Below, in pieces: positions 53,386 to 61,361 of a stretch of 61,361 nt of DNA. Positions within the stretch are counted from its first letter, which is position 1. Each line of letters begins with the position of its first letter. Location of the stretch: NCBI GenBank assembly GCA_001797675.1, contig MGQB01000016.1:1-61361 (forward strand), written 5' to 3'. Below the pieces are notes generated by a model. The model saw only the letters and a list, made by a program, of their open reading frames with translations. It was not told the DNA's origin and ran no database searches. The translations under genes were made by a program, and so were the position numbers. Source of the stretch: Deltaproteobacteria bacterium RBG_13_43_22. GTDB lineage: Bacteria; Desulfobacterota; RBG-13-43-22.

Positions 53386-53459
53386 GGAGAAAAACAGGGC
53401 CAAAGGCAAGGGGACAGTGGGAATTTTTTGAAGAAAACCGGATTATGCAGGGGTGGTTT

Positions 53460-53600
53460 TTATATCTTCCCGACGGAGCATTCGATTTTTAGGCTGGAAA
53501 TTTGGGCGGCCATATCGAAATGGTCGTCCACATGGAGGAGGGTGGCATCATGAGTCAGGGCGGTGGCGGCGATCAGGAAATCGGTATAGAGAATGGTTCC
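53460..53600 (-). pseudogene. PIN-domain (VapC-like) toxin remnant
   Basis: On the minus strand 46 codons read GTILYTDFLIAATALTHDAT, then LLHVDDHFDMAAQ and SSLKIECSVGKI before a stop. The TDFLIAATAL segment is the PIN-domain helix with an acidic residue, so this is the C-terminal third of a VapC-type nuclease. The upstream part and any antitoxin are missing. Its last 23 codons match the remnant at 1297-1368. Confidence 0.65.
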
Positions 53601-53646
53601 TTTTTTCTTCTTACTTGAAAGGCCAATTTAAAAGAACGTTAATAAA

Positions 53647-53685
53647 ATAAAAAAACCCGTTTTCAACTGTAAATGAAAACGGGCC
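53647..53685 (-). terminator. Terminator next to solitary 5S copy 3
   Basis: CCCGTTTTCA pairs with TGAAAACGGG around a short loop, with a nine-base A run on the left (T run on the minus strand). Same hairpin family as at 617. Confidence 0.85.
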
Positions 53686-53694
53686 TATAAAAAT

Positions 53695-53823
<129 letters not shown>

Positions 53824-53926
53824 AACCGTTTTCGGAATGCGAATGACAGAGGAATTTTATGGTTGGCTTCGCGTTGGCGTGAAGGATCGAGTCAAGTGAA
53901 AAAAAGATTTGCTTTTCATAAAAATA

Positions 53927-55093
53927 TTAAAGGCCTTCTTCTCGCTCAATAATCGTGGCATTCGCCATTCCGTGGCCGATACACATGGTCTGGAGACCGT
54001 AGCGACCGTCACGGCGCTCTAATTCATTCAGCAATGTCGTCATGATCCTTGCACCGGTTGCCCCCAGGGGATGACCCAGGGCAATCGCTCCGCCATTGGG
54101 ATTTACTTTGGCCATATCCGGTTTAAATTCCCGAGCCCAAGCCAGTACCACCGATGCAAAGGCCTCATTGACCTCAATGACATCCAGGTCTTTCAGCGTA
54201 AGGCCAGTCTTTTGGAGTACTTTTTTTGTGGCCGAGATAGGCCCGGAGAGCTGCAGTGTGGGGTCAGAACCGACCGAGACGCGGCCGATAATGCGTGCCC
54301 TTGGTTTTAAGCCAATACGCTTGGCCCTTTCCCTGGTCATAAAAAGGATAGCTGCCGCCCCATCGCTCATCTGGCTCGAATTTCCTGCCGTGATTTTGCC
54401 CCCTTCCTTGAACGCAGGCACTAATGCTGCCAGTTGATCCATTGAAGTATTCCGGCGTGGACCCTCGTCTTTAGCAAATAAAACAGGGGTTCCTTCAGGG
54501 CTGTCGATCTCAAGAGGCATGATTTCCCGATCGAAACGCCCTTGGTCCTGGGCCTGGACAGCACGCCGGTGACTTTCGAGGGAATAGGCGTCTAATTCTT
54601 CACGACTTATCTGCCACTTCTCTGCTATGAGTTCTGCAGACTCTCCCTGGGGAATGACCCAATATTTCTTCGCCAAGCGTCTGCTAAATTTTGCTGCACT
54701 GTCCGCGCCCATAGGAACCCGGCTCATGCTCTCGATACCGGCGGCAATAACAACGTCCAGATCTCCAGCCTGAATGGCCTGTGTGGCAAAATGGGTTGCC
54801 TGATCACTGGAAGCACACATCCGGTTGATCGTGACGGCAGGCACTTCGACCGGGAAATCGGCAATCAAGGTGGAAAGGCGCCCGATATTCACCCCCTGCT
54901 CACCCGTAGGCGTACCGCACCCCATGATAATATCTTCCACCTCGCCAGGATCGATTCCCGAACGTCGAATGACTTCATTCAGCACCTCTGCCGCCAGGTC
55001 GTCAGGGCGGGTCTGGCTCAGGGTTTTGCCTCGCCTGCCAATAGGTGTCCGAACAGCAGCGACGATTACAGCATCACGGTTTGACTTTTCCAT
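53927..55093 (-). CDS. Acetyl-CoA C-acyltransferase (thiolase)
   Basis: This 388-residue thiolase starts DAVIVAAVRTPIGRRGKTLS. The acyl-accepting cysteine is in TINRMCASSDQATHFATQAI (about residue 92), the histidine in NPNGGAIALGHPLGATGAR, and the second cysteine in TMCIGHGMANATII, where GHGMA replaces the usual GGGMG. It cleaves 3-ketoacyl-CoA or condenses acyl-CoAs, fitting the CoA-ester degradation theme. I chose ATG 55093, at the start of family similarity; a frame from 55144 adds seventeen residues. Confidence 0.92.
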   Translation of the reverse strand: MEKSNRDAVIVAAVRTPIGRRGKTLSQTRPDDLAAEVLNEVIRRSGIDPGEVEDIIMGCGTPTGEQGVNIGRLSTLIADFPVEVPAVTINRMCASSDQATHFATQAIQAGDLDVVIAAGIESMSRVPMGADSAAKFSRRLAKKYWVIPQGESAELIAEKWQISREELDAYSLESHRRAVQAQDQGRFDREIMPLEIDSPEGTPVLFAKDEGPRRNTSMDQLAALVPAFKEGGKITAGNSSQMSDGAAAILFMTRERAKRIGLKPRARIIGRVSVGSDPTLQLSGPISATKKVLQKTGLTLKDLDVIEVNEAFASVVLAWAREFKPDMAKVNPNGGAIALGHPLGATGARIMTTLLNELERRDGRYGLQTMCIGHGMANATIIEREEGL

Positions 55094-55369
55094 CCCTACA
55101 AGATCCTTCCTTAATAAATACGAAAATGCCCCTTTCTCAATCATACTAAGTCTGAAAAGGGGTTATGCAGGATTAACGTCATGGGATGGGGCCCATGTCC
55201 AGTTGTTCCGACCCCATGATTACTTTCGGGTTGTAAACAGTAATTTAGTACCGTTAAATTCTTTTTAAAAACACCTGTAAGAAATTACAGGTGTCTCATC
55301 AGATAGGCCTTCTGTGTTCGGGGAAAAAGGCAAAGACGACGGAGGGATTGGATTTTGCAAAATCGAGGT

Positions 55370-55681
55370 TTATTTCAGATCAATAAGCCCCAGGCGCAAA
55401 GCAATGGTTACCATCTGCGGTCGATTTACCGCCTCCATTTTTTCCATGACATTATAGACATGGAAATTTACTGTCCGCTCACTAAGACCGAGTATTTTAG
55501 ATATCTCCCAGGAACTCTTCCCCTGTTGTAACCATTGCAACACTTCTGTTTCTCTTCTGGTGATATGAAGTTTTTTGGGACTTTCCTGTTTTGAAAATGG
55601 CGGGGATTCGGGAAATTCTAAAACTATGGGGGTGAAGCCCCCTCCCACAGTACCTTCTTCGTAAGGATTAAACTCCATCAT
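55370..55681 (-). CDS. Small LuxR-type (GerE) DNA-binding protein
   Basis: This 103-residue protein has a proline-rich N-terminus (residues 1-37) and a GerE helix-turn-helix at 38-100: ITRRETEVLQWLQQGKSSWE, ISKILGLSERTVNFHVYNVM. There is no receiver or autoinducer domain, so it is probably a constitutive or partner-controlled regulator. It lies upstream of the thiolase gene on the same strand and could regulate it. A recurrent-family promoter lies 110 bases upstream. Confidence 0.87.
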   Translation of the reverse strand: MMEFNPYEEGTVGGGFTPIVLEFPESPPFSKQESPKKLHITRRETEVLQWLQQGKSSWEISKILGLSERTVNFHVYNVMEKMEAVNRPQMVTIALRLGLIDLK

Positions 55682-55791
55682 GACAGACCCTCATATTTTA
55701 ACGAATTTCGGTAATTTTTAGAAAACTCTGAATAATACTTAATCACTTCATATTTTATTTACCAGGTCACCCTGTTTTCCGGTTCTTTTAG

Positions 55792-55820
55792 AATATAAAA
55801 CAAGAAAAAGAAGGGTTCAA
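55792..55820 (-). promoter_or_regulatory. Recurrent extended promoter, copy 7
   Basis: On the minus strand TTGAAC, 17 bases (CCTTC then TTTTTCTTGTTT), TATATT. The spacer is identical to copy 3 over TTTTTCTTGTTT; the downstream ATCAAA words are absent. It reads toward the LuxR-type gene. Confidence 0.65.
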
Positions 55821-55856
55821 GGATAAAATTAGTAAAAAAAAGGAGGAAAAAGGGGG

Positions 55857-55896
55857 AGATTGGAACGGGTAGGCCCCTTGGCCATAGCCACCGGGA
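55857..55896 (-). pseudogene. 5S rRNA fragment
   Basis: About 40 bases match the 5' part of a 5S gene on the minus strand (plus strand: GGAACGGGTAGGCCCCTTGG, then CCATAGCCACCGGG). The variant CTTGGCCATAGCC is shared only with solitary copy 4, so the two have a common source. The remaining bases of 55682-56107 hold two promoters. Confidence 0.65.
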
Positions 55897-56046
55897 AAAG
55901 GTGATCTCCTTAATCCAGCCAAAAAGACCTCTTTTATTTGAGAAAAATTCTATTCCAGAAGAAAATAAAGATAAGAGATAGGCCCCTATTTCCCAGTAGT
56001 TCCGAAACCTGTTTCTGACGATTATGGAAATTTTAAAATTATTATC

Positions 56047-56074
56047 TTGATATATTATATAGAATAGATACTAT
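56047..56074 (+). promoter_or_regulatory. Promoter of the HxlR-type regulator
   Basis: TTGATA, 16 bases, TACTAT in a very A+T-rich stretch, 34 bases before the start codon. The words TATCTTGATA and GATACTATCTTA flank it and could be operator half-sites. Confidence 0.45.
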
Positions 56075-56107
56075 CTTAAATATACTAAATACCAAAAGGC
56101 TAACCCT

Positions 56108-56746
56108 ATGACTCAAACCTATGGGCATTTTTGTCCGGTGGCACGGACCCTGGAAAAAATCGGTGATAAATGGTCTTTGCTTATCATTCGCGATCTCTTG
56201 TCCGGCCCGCAACGGTTCACCGAACTCCTGGGCTATTTATATCATATTACCCCCAAATGGCTCACTCAGCGTCTCCGGGAATTGGAATCTTCGGGGATCA
56301 TAGAACGGGACAAGCAGCCCGGCCGCCGTCAGGTCTGGTACAAGCTGACCGCCGCGGGACGCGATCTGGCTCCCATCGTGGACGCTCTGGCTGACTGGGG
56401 ATTCCGTTATGCCATGCGGCCTCCCCTCCCGGGAGAGGTCGTCCACCCGGATCTGCTGATGAGGGCCCTGACGTCCTCTCTCAACAAAAAGGGCAAACGT
56501 TTGCCGCAGCCGGCCAAATGGTCGATGCAGTTCCCTCAAACCCAATATTCCCTATCTTTTAATAATAACTGGTCAAGTTGCCGGGAAGAGGACCCTAATT
56601 CTGACCTTAAAATAACCACGACTCCTGAAATTTGGGCTTCTGTTTTTACAGCACCGCGGTCGGATCGAAGTCGCTTGGCCAAGGCCATCGAGATTGATGG
56701 GGCTCCGGATCGGATCGAGGAATTTCTGCAGACATTCGGCATTTGA
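56108..56746 (+). CDS. HxlR-family regulator with C-terminal SCP2-like region
   Basis: This 212-residue protein has an N-terminal winged helix of the HxlR type (CPVARTLEKIGDKWSLLIIR, then GPQRFTELLG, TQRLRELESSGIIERDKQPG) at residues 9-100. The C-terminal region (about 120-212, TPEIWASVFTAPRSDRSRLA, AKAIEIDGAPDRIEEFLQTF) resembles the sterol-carrier-like domain found in some HxlR proteins and would bind a hydrophobic ligand. It precedes the iron-sulfur/molybdopterin operon and is its likely regulator. Confidence 0.88.
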   Translation: MTQTYGHFCPVARTLEKIGDKWSLLIIRDLLSGPQRFTELLGYLYHITPKWLTQRLRELESSGIIERDKQPGRRQVWYKLTAAGRDLAPIVDALADWGFRYAMRPPLPGEVVHPDLLMRALTSSLNKKGKRLPQPAKWSMQFPQTQYSLSFNNNWSSCREEDPNSDLKITTTPEIWASVFTAPRSDRSRLAKAIEIDGAPDRIEEFLQTFGI

Positions 56747-56910
56747 AACCAATAAAAGAAACCGGTTTCTGATCCTGACGATGGAGGCAATAAATAAAAA
56801 AAACCAAAGCTTCCGAAAGAAAAAAAAGAATTTAAAACAAGCCAATAAAACGACCCCCCGGAGGCCTCGCAGTTCAATTATTAAATCATCGGCATTTTTG
56901 GAGGAAAAAG

Positions 56911-57897
56911 ATGAAGATATCAAAAAACAATAGACCGGGTAAACCCTATCCCTCCAAGGTCATCAAAGAAATCTGTATCAAGGCAGGGGCCGATGATGCC
57001 GGCTTGGTGGAGATCGATCGTAATTCGCTCAAAGGGGAAAGGGATGGCATCTTAATGGTTTATCCACGTACCCGGAGCATTATTTCCCTGGTCAAAGTCC
57101 ATAATCGGGAAAATATTCAGAGCCCGGCCCGCTACCTGGCCAATGAAGAATATCATCACACCGGAGATAAAATTTCCAGCATCTCCAGGGAGATTCTCCA
57201 TCGTCTGAATGAACTTGGTCTTCGGGGGGTGGCGGTCAATAAATCCTGGCCCATGGATTTGGGGCGGTGGCCTGGAAAGATCTGGGATGTCAGTCACAAA
57301 ATCATGGCCGTGGAAGCCGGTCTCGGGCAGATGGGCCTGAACCGGCTGGTCCTGCATCCGAAGTACGGGAGTTTTATCGCCTTGACCAGTATTTTGGTCG
57401 ATGGGGATATGGATGTCTACGATCAACCCCTCAAGGAAAACCCCTGTCTGAACTGCAATCTGTGTGAGGCCGTCTGTCCAACCGGGGCCATTACCAAAGG
57501 GCAAAACTTCGACTTAATGACCTGCAGCACCCATACCTATCGGGACAACATGGTGGGCTTCCTGAATTGGGTGGAATCTATGGTCACTGCGCAAAACATG
57601 GAGGAATACCGCTCCCATTTCACCGATCGGGAGACGGCTTTTATGTGGCAGTCCCTGATGTATCGGATGAGCTATCGCTGCAGTTATTGTATGGCCGTCT
57701 GTCCGGCTGGGGAAGAGAACAAGACGGATTACCTCAAAAATAAAAAGGATCATGTTGAAAAAGTATTGAAGCCCCTTAGAGACCGGCGGGAACCGGTTTA
57801 CGTTATGGCCGGATCCAGAGCGGAAGGGAAGGCCAAAAGCAATCCCAACAAAGAAGTGAGAATCGTACCGGGGATAATTCGGACTCCACCGAAATAA
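56911..57897 (+). CDS. Double [4Fe-4S] cluster protein, QueG-like
   Basis: This 328-residue protein has two cysteine clusters, CLNCNLCEAVCPTGAI (about residues 180-195) and CSYCMAVCPAG (about 250-260), after an N-terminal domain with DDAGLVEIDRNSLKGERDGI and WPMDLGRWPGKIWDVSHK. The layout resembles the cobalamin-binding and ferredoxin parts of epoxyqueuosine reductase and of reductive dehalogenases. No RR-type signal is present. It is 34 bases upstream of the molybdopterin enzyme and may deliver its electrons; a QueG role is less likely given the context. Confidence 0.82.
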   Translation: MKISKNNRPGKPYPSKVIKEICIKAGADDAGLVEIDRNSLKGERDGILMVYPRTRSIISLVKVHNRENIQSPARYLANEEYHHTGDKISSISREILHRLNELGLRGVAVNKSWPMDLGRWPGKIWDVSHKIMAVEAGLGQMGLNRLVLHPKYGSFIALTSILVDGDMDVYDQPLKENPCLNCNLCEAVCPTGAITKGQNFDLMTCSTHTYRDNMVGFLNWVESMVTAQNMEEYRSHFTDRETAFMWQSLMYRMSYRCSYCMAVCPAGEENKTDYLKNKKDHVEKVLKPLRDRREPVYVMAGSRAEGKAKSNPNKEVRIVPGIIRTPPK

Positions 57898-57931
57898 AGC
57901 AAAGCGGAGAACCTCAGGAAAGGAGGGTACT

Positions 57932-60157
57932 ATGGAAGAATGGAAAAAAACGGCTTGTGTATTGTGTGGTAATGGTTGCGGTCTGGAAGTACAGGTTCAA
58001 GACAATCGTATCGTCAAAGCCCGCGGAGACAAGGACAGCCCGTTCAGTGAGGGATATGTATGCAGAAAAGGACTGAACGTTGCCTATCATCAGCACAACA
58101 AAGACCGGGTGCTCTTTCCTCTTAAGAAGGTGGGAAATCGTTTTCAACGGGTCTCTTGGGATCAGGCCATCGGTGAGATTTCTGAAAAACTAAAGACTAT
58201 CCTTAATGACCATGGTCCGCGCGCCTTGGCTTCTCTGGTCGGCGGCGGCGAGTTTGCTTTTCTGAGTGCGGGTTTTCCAGTTCGTTTGGTCAGGAGACTC
58301 GGTTCACGGTATAACTATTCAGCCGCTAACCAGGAGTTTGCCGGCAGATATTGGGCCCACGGCCTGACCTTGGGAAGTCAAAATATCCAGATGGAATCTG
58401 ATTTTGAGAATTGCGACCTGCTGATGCTGGTCGGGAAGAATCCCATGATGAGCCATCATTTCCCCCAGTCACGGCGAAAATTGACGAAGATGTCCAAAGA
58501 TCCTGATCGGCTTCTGGTGGTTGTGGACCCGCGGGTTTCTGAAACCGCCAGAATTGCCGATATTCATCTGGCGATCCGACCCGGCACCGATGCCCTTCTG
58601 ATCAAGTCGATGATTTCCATCATTCTCAATGAAGGCATTTATAACCAAGAATATATTGCCAAATATACGGACGGGTTCAACGAGATCCTGCCCTGGTTCT
58701 CCGGCTTTGACGTCAAGGCCGCGCTAAAGGTCTGTGAGCTTGATTATGATCTGGTGGTCAAGGTCTGCCGGGAACTCACTACCCGGCGTTCATGTATTAT
58801 TGATGACCTGGGAATACTGATGAACAGGCACAGTGCGCTGGTATCCTATCTACTGGTGGTGTTACAGGCTGTTTGCGGACGTATCGGCGTACCGGGCGGA
58901 AATTATTTGCGCGGAGGGGGATCCGGATCGGACCCCAGAGATCCAAAGGTCTGGAAAACATTATTGACGAATATTCCCGCCATCAATGGTACTTTCCCGC
59001 CTAACGTTCTACAGGAAGAAATCCTGAGTGATCATCCGGAACGCTTGAGGGCCGTGCTCTGCTACGCCACGAATCCATTACGTTCCTACGCCGATACCAC
59101 GGCCTATGAAGAGGCCTTTCAAAAGCTCGATCTGCTGGTAGTGGCCGACATCGCCATGAGCGAGACGGCAGCCCTGGCCCATTTTGTTCTTCCCTGCAAA
59201 ACAGCTTTTGAGTCCTGGGAAGGGAATCCCGGTGGTGGTTTCTCGAAGGTCTACGCCCGGATGAGGTCTCCGGTTGTGGAGGCGGAAGGTGAACAGAAAG
59301 AAAATGCCGAGATATTCACCCTGCTGGCCGACGCCATGGGATTCATCCCCCCTATTCCCGAATCGCTGTACGAGGCCGCCAGGAGCGGAACCCTCAAGGA
59401 GTACGGACAGAAATTAGGGGAATATATGATGACTTCCCCGGAAAGTGGCCAGGCCCTGCACTTTATTATCGCCAAAACGCTGGGCAGTACCATGGGCTCG
59501 GCTCACCTGGCCAGTATCTTCCCCTTGTTTATGCAATTGTCCAAGAACCGCCAGGAGGAGGCCGCCAAGGCAGGTTTTCCTGCAGGACCGGATCAGGGCC
59601 TATCCATGTTTCAGACTATTATGAATCATCCGGAAGGGGTATTGATCGGAATACGCGATCCGGAGAAGAACCTGGAGGTCAATATATCAATCAAGAACAA
59701 GAAAATTCAACTCTCTAATCCGGAAGTGGTCGATTGGATAAAGAAAATAAATCCTATGGACGAAGAAGTACAGCTCAAGCCCGATGAGAATTTCCCTCTG
59801 ATCCTGATGGCGGGAAGGCATATGGACATGAACGCCAATACCAATATGAGAAACCCGGCTTGGAACAAAAACAAAAGAGCCTGCACCCTGGCCATAAACC
59901 CTGCCGATGCGGAAGCACTGGGTATCGTTGATAATCAGATGGTAAAGGTAGTCACGGAAGCAGGGGAGGAAAAAATAGAGGCCGAAGTAACCACCGATGC
60001 CAGAAAGGGCCAGGTCATCATGCCGCACGGCTTCGGTCTGGTATACGACGGTATTACCTACGGCGCTAACGTCAACCGCTTAGCAAAAAATACCAACCGG
60101 GATTTTGTCGGAACCCCTATGCATCGCTATGTCCCCTGCCGGGTGGAGGCGGTTTAA
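57932..60157 (+). CDS. Molybdopterin oxidoreductase, formate dehydrogenase/DMSO reductase family
   Basis: This 741-residue enzyme has an N-terminal cubane motif C9-x2-C12-x3-C16 and a fourth cysteine in YVCRKGLN (about 44). Next come the pterin domains (VGKNPMMSHHFPQSRR, VVDPRVSETARIADIHLAIR with PGTDALL) and the C-terminal dinucleotide-binding domain (LILMAGRHMDMNANTNMRNP, HGFGLVYDG). No Tat signal is seen, so it is cytoplasmic. The residue at the usual metal-ligand position is not obvious (NQEFAGRYWAHG), so the reaction is open. The ATG of the FmdE-like gene overlaps its stop. Confidence 0.92.
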   Translation: MEEWKKTACVLCGNGCGLEVQVQDNRIVKARGDKDSPFSEGYVCRKGLNVAYHQHNKDRVLFPLKKVGNRFQRVSWDQAIGEISEKLKTILNDHGPRALASLVGGGEFAFLSAGFPVRLVRRLGSRYNYSAANQEFAGRYWAHGLTLGSQNIQMESDFENCDLLMLVGKNPMMSHHFPQSRRKLTKMSKDPDRLLVVVDPRVSETARIADIHLAIRPGTDALLIKSMISIILNEGIYNQEYIAKYTDGFNEILPWFSGFDVKAALKVCELDYDLVVKVCRELTTRRSCIIDDLGILMNRHSALVSYLLVVLQAVCGRIGVPGGNYLRGGGSGSDPRDPKVWKTLLTNIPAINGTFPPNVLQEEILSDHPERLRAVLCYATNPLRSYADTTAYEEAFQKLDLLVVADIAMSETAALAHFVLPCKTAFESWEGNPGGGFSKVYARMRSPVVEAEGEQKENAEIFTLLADAMGFIPPIPESLYEAARSGTLKEYGQKLGEYMMTSPESGQALHFIIAKTLGSTMGSAHLASIFPLFMQLSKNRQEEAAKAGFPAGPDQGLSMFQTIMNHPEGVLIGIRDPEKNLEVNISIKNKKIQLSNPEVVDWIKKINPMDEEVQLKPDENFPLILMAGRHMDMNANTNMRNPAWNKNKRACTLAINPADAEALGIVDNQMVKVVTEAGEEKIEAEVTTDARKGQVIMPHGFGLVYDGITYGANVNRLAKNTNRDFVGTPMHRYVPCRVEAV

Positions 60158-60723
60158 TGAACATCCGGAATTATACTTTTGATGAATTTGTGGAACGGGT
60201 GAAGGCGTTTCACGGCTATGAAGCACCGGGAGTCATCATCGGAGGCTTTATGGTCGACCTGGCCTATCGCTTTCTTCCGGAAGGATGGCTTTTGGACGCC
60301 CTCAGCGAGACCCCGAAATGCCTGCCTGACGCCATACAGCTCTTAACCCCTTGTACGGTGGGCAATGGCTGGCTCACCGTGGTGAATGTCGGCCGGTATG
60401 CCTTGGCTCTTTATAATAAAGAGAATGGAGATGGGGTGCGGGTGTTTGTGGATACAGACAAACTCGATCCCTGGACGGAATTAAAGACCTGGTTTTTCAA
60501 GCTGAAACCGAAGAAAGAGCAAGATACGGCCCTGCTTTTATCACAAATTAAAGAAGCAGGATCTGGAATCTGTGGGGTGCAGAAAGTGCAGGTGGCCACC
60601 CAGGTCATTCAACGTCGCAGGCGGGGTAGCCTTGGTGTTTGTCCAAAATGCCATGAAGGATATCCGCTGGATGACGGACCTCTGTGTTTGGCCTGCACCG
60701 GAAAGGAACTTCTTTATTTTTGA
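60157..60723 (+). CDS. FmdE-like protein with zinc ribbon
   Basis: This 188-residue protein has the FmdE domain at residues 8-150 (FHGYEAPGVIIGGFMVDLAY, IQLLTPCTVGNGWLTVVNVG) with its conserved H, C residues, followed by a treble-clef/zinc ribbon CPKCHEGYPLDDGPLCLAC at about 162-180. FmdE copurifies with molybdenum formylmethanofuran dehydrogenase; in bacteria it is often near molybdopterin enzymes without the rest of that complex. The TAATG overlap with the preceding gene makes a joint function very likely. Confidence 0.9.
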   Translation: MNIRNYTFDEFVERVKAFHGYEAPGVIIGGFMVDLAYRFLPEGWLLDALSETPKCLPDAIQLLTPCTVGNGWLTVVNVGRYALALYNKENGDGVRVFVDTDKLDPWTELKTWFFKLKPKKEQDTALLLSQIKEAGSGICGVQKVQVATQVIQRRRRGSLGVCPKCHEGYPLDDGPLCLACTGKELLYF

Positions 60724-60743
60724 AAGAAATGAAAAAAAACAAA

Positions 60744-60777
60744 AAGCCCATTTTCAACTTTAATTGAAAACGAGCTT
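60744..60777 (-). terminator. Terminator next to solitary 5S copy 4
   Basis: AAGCCCATTTTCA pairs with TGAAAACGAGCTT; one C-A mismatch weakens the stem relative to the parent hairpin at 617. It also follows the FmdE-like gene on the plus strand. Confidence 0.75.
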
Positions 60778-60786
60778 CAAAAAAAT

Positions 60787-60913
60787 TCCCGGCGGCGTCC
60801 TACTTCCCATCCCGCTTTAGCGGGACTGCCCAGGCAGTACCATCGGCGCAGAAGGGCTTAACTGACCTGTTAGAGATGGGAACGGGTGTGGCCCCTTGGC
60901 CATAGCCACCGGG
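60787..60913 (-). rRNA. Solitary 5S rRNA-like gene, copy 4, degraded
   Basis: It has the same enlarged hairpin (TCCCGCTAAAGCGGGA) as copy 2, but the conserved loop is damaged (plus strand AACTGACCTGTTAGAG instead of AACTTCCGTGTTCGAG) and one base is missing near the 3' end. Probably a 5S pseudogene. It shares the CCATAGCC variant with the fragment at 55857. Confidence 0.7.
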
Positions 60914-61361
60914 TAGCTGCAAATAAGGGGGCCCATACCCTTTTTTACGAATGTAGCCTTTAACGTATCGGAACACGTCTCAGTTTGCTGAATTGTTCAG
61001 AATATGATTTGTGTATATTTAAGATTTGACCCTCGACTCCCGCATGCAACTTTGCCAATTAGGAACTTACGACCCCCGGTTACCCGAACGCCGCTCCCTT
61101 GATCTACCGGGGTGAACGGACAACTCCCCGGACGGGACTTTAACCCGTAAGATTAAACAGTTGTTACGGCGTACGGACATAATACTAATTCCTACCCCTA
61201 AGAAGTATAAATCAGTAAGGTGTCCCCAGATTTAAGATAGGATCCCCAACCGAACCTGGCAAATTAAGTACCGGACAGTATTGGATGTGATCTTCCCCCA
61301 GAAAAACGGACAGTTTAGTTAGGGGACACTCGTGGCATTTTCAAAGGCCAGGGGGCTTTTG
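60914..61361. other. Non-coding end of window with tRNA-like traces
   Basis: No ORF fits. Upstream of a normal minus-strand 5S one would expect the 3' end of 23S, but the sequence does not match the complement of 1-348. Two stretches weakly recall decayed minus-strand tRNA genes: 61050-61114 (ACGACCCCCGG, ACCCGAA, then TGATCTACCGGGG) and 61130-61198 (CGGGACTTTAACCCG, TTAAACAG, TATTCCTACCCC-like end). Neither forms a full cloverleaf. Confidence 0.3.

Noticed and set aside
53350..53553. 67-codon plus-strand frame near the orphan promoter
   Set aside because: It is opposite the PIN-domain remnant and the promoter element, which explain the sequence better.
56781..56933. Lysine-rich 50-codon frame between the HxlR and QueG-like genes
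   Set aside because: Composition is driven by A-rich sequence, it overlaps the next start codon and its ribosome site, and nothing similar is known to me.
60914..61361. Continuation of a minus-strand 23S rRNA gene upstream of 5S copy 4
   Set aside because: Direct comparison with the complement of 1-348 shows no alignment, so no 23S is present in the window here.

Overview
The window looks like a chromosome segment of an anaerobic Desulfobacterota (former Deltaproteobacteria) bacterium. This is inferred from gene content: a tungsten aldehyde:ferredoxin oxidoreductase, a molybdopterin oxidoreductase paired with an FmdE-like protein, TAXI-type TRAP transport, many CoA-linked enzymes and no obvious aerobic respiratory genes. 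No species can be named from the sequence alone.

Layout. 1-660: 3' end of 23S rRNA, a 5S rRNA and its terminator. 660-2955: a toxin-antitoxin island with three modules plus the tail of a fourth toxin; one toxin is frameshifted. 3.5-8.9 kb: a hypothetical envelope protein, a 46-residue membrane peptide, an OxlT-like MFS carrier, a nitronate monooxygenase-like enzyme, a DUF488 protein and an acyl-CoA ligase remnant. 8.9-14.3 kb (minus strand): a PQQ-type beta-propeller, a cupin, a type-B carboxylesterase, and a DUF6599-like/DUF362 pair. 14.6-19.7 kb: a stand-alone GMP-synthase ATP-pyrophosphatase module, a solitary HisF, AsnS and AsnA. 19.9-25.3 kb: a two-subunit CoA transferase, an IlvY-like LysR regulator divergent from a LeuC/LeuD-type hydro-lyase, and a methyltransferase. 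25.4-34.4 kb: a MerR regulator with its own operator, an NAPE-PLD-like hydrolase, a Tat-signal ferredoxin with an AOR, a membrane methyltransferase, a broken phytoene-desaturase-like gene, an SDR and an O-methyltransferase. 35-49.3 kb: a tandem CaiB/BaiF CoA transferase, a broken acetyltransferase, an amidase, a CocE-type hydrolase, a TAXI-TRAP transporter, an acyl-CoA ligase and an amidohydrolase. 49.3-61.4 kb: solitary 5S rRNA copies, two chemoreceptors, a thiolase, LuxR and HxlR regulators, and an iron-sulfur/molybdopterin/FmdE operon.

Together the metabolic genes read as uptake of a carboxylate (TRAP, MFS), its activation to a CoA ester (acyl-CoA ligase, CaiB and two-subunit CoA transferases), breakdown (LeuCD-type hydro-lyase, SDR, amidohydrolase, amidase, esterase, thiolase) and disposal of electrons through AOR and the molybdopterin enzyme. 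No substrate can be assigned.

Three non-coding patterns are not explained by the gene list. First, a long promoter element with a conserved pyrimidine-rich spacer stands in front of at least six unrelated transcription units and once in front of none. Second, three minus-strand 5S copies (plus one fragment) are scattered at the 3' ends of plus-strand genes; each full copy carries its terminator and an enlarged hairpin absent from the 5S in the rRNA operon. Third, there are remnants of an IS91-like element: two nearly identical 122-base ends, one diverged end attached to a transposase 3' part, and a second transposase remnant. Several genes are broken by small lesions that can be read exactly: a one-base deletion, a 10-base tandem duplication and an in-frame UGA.
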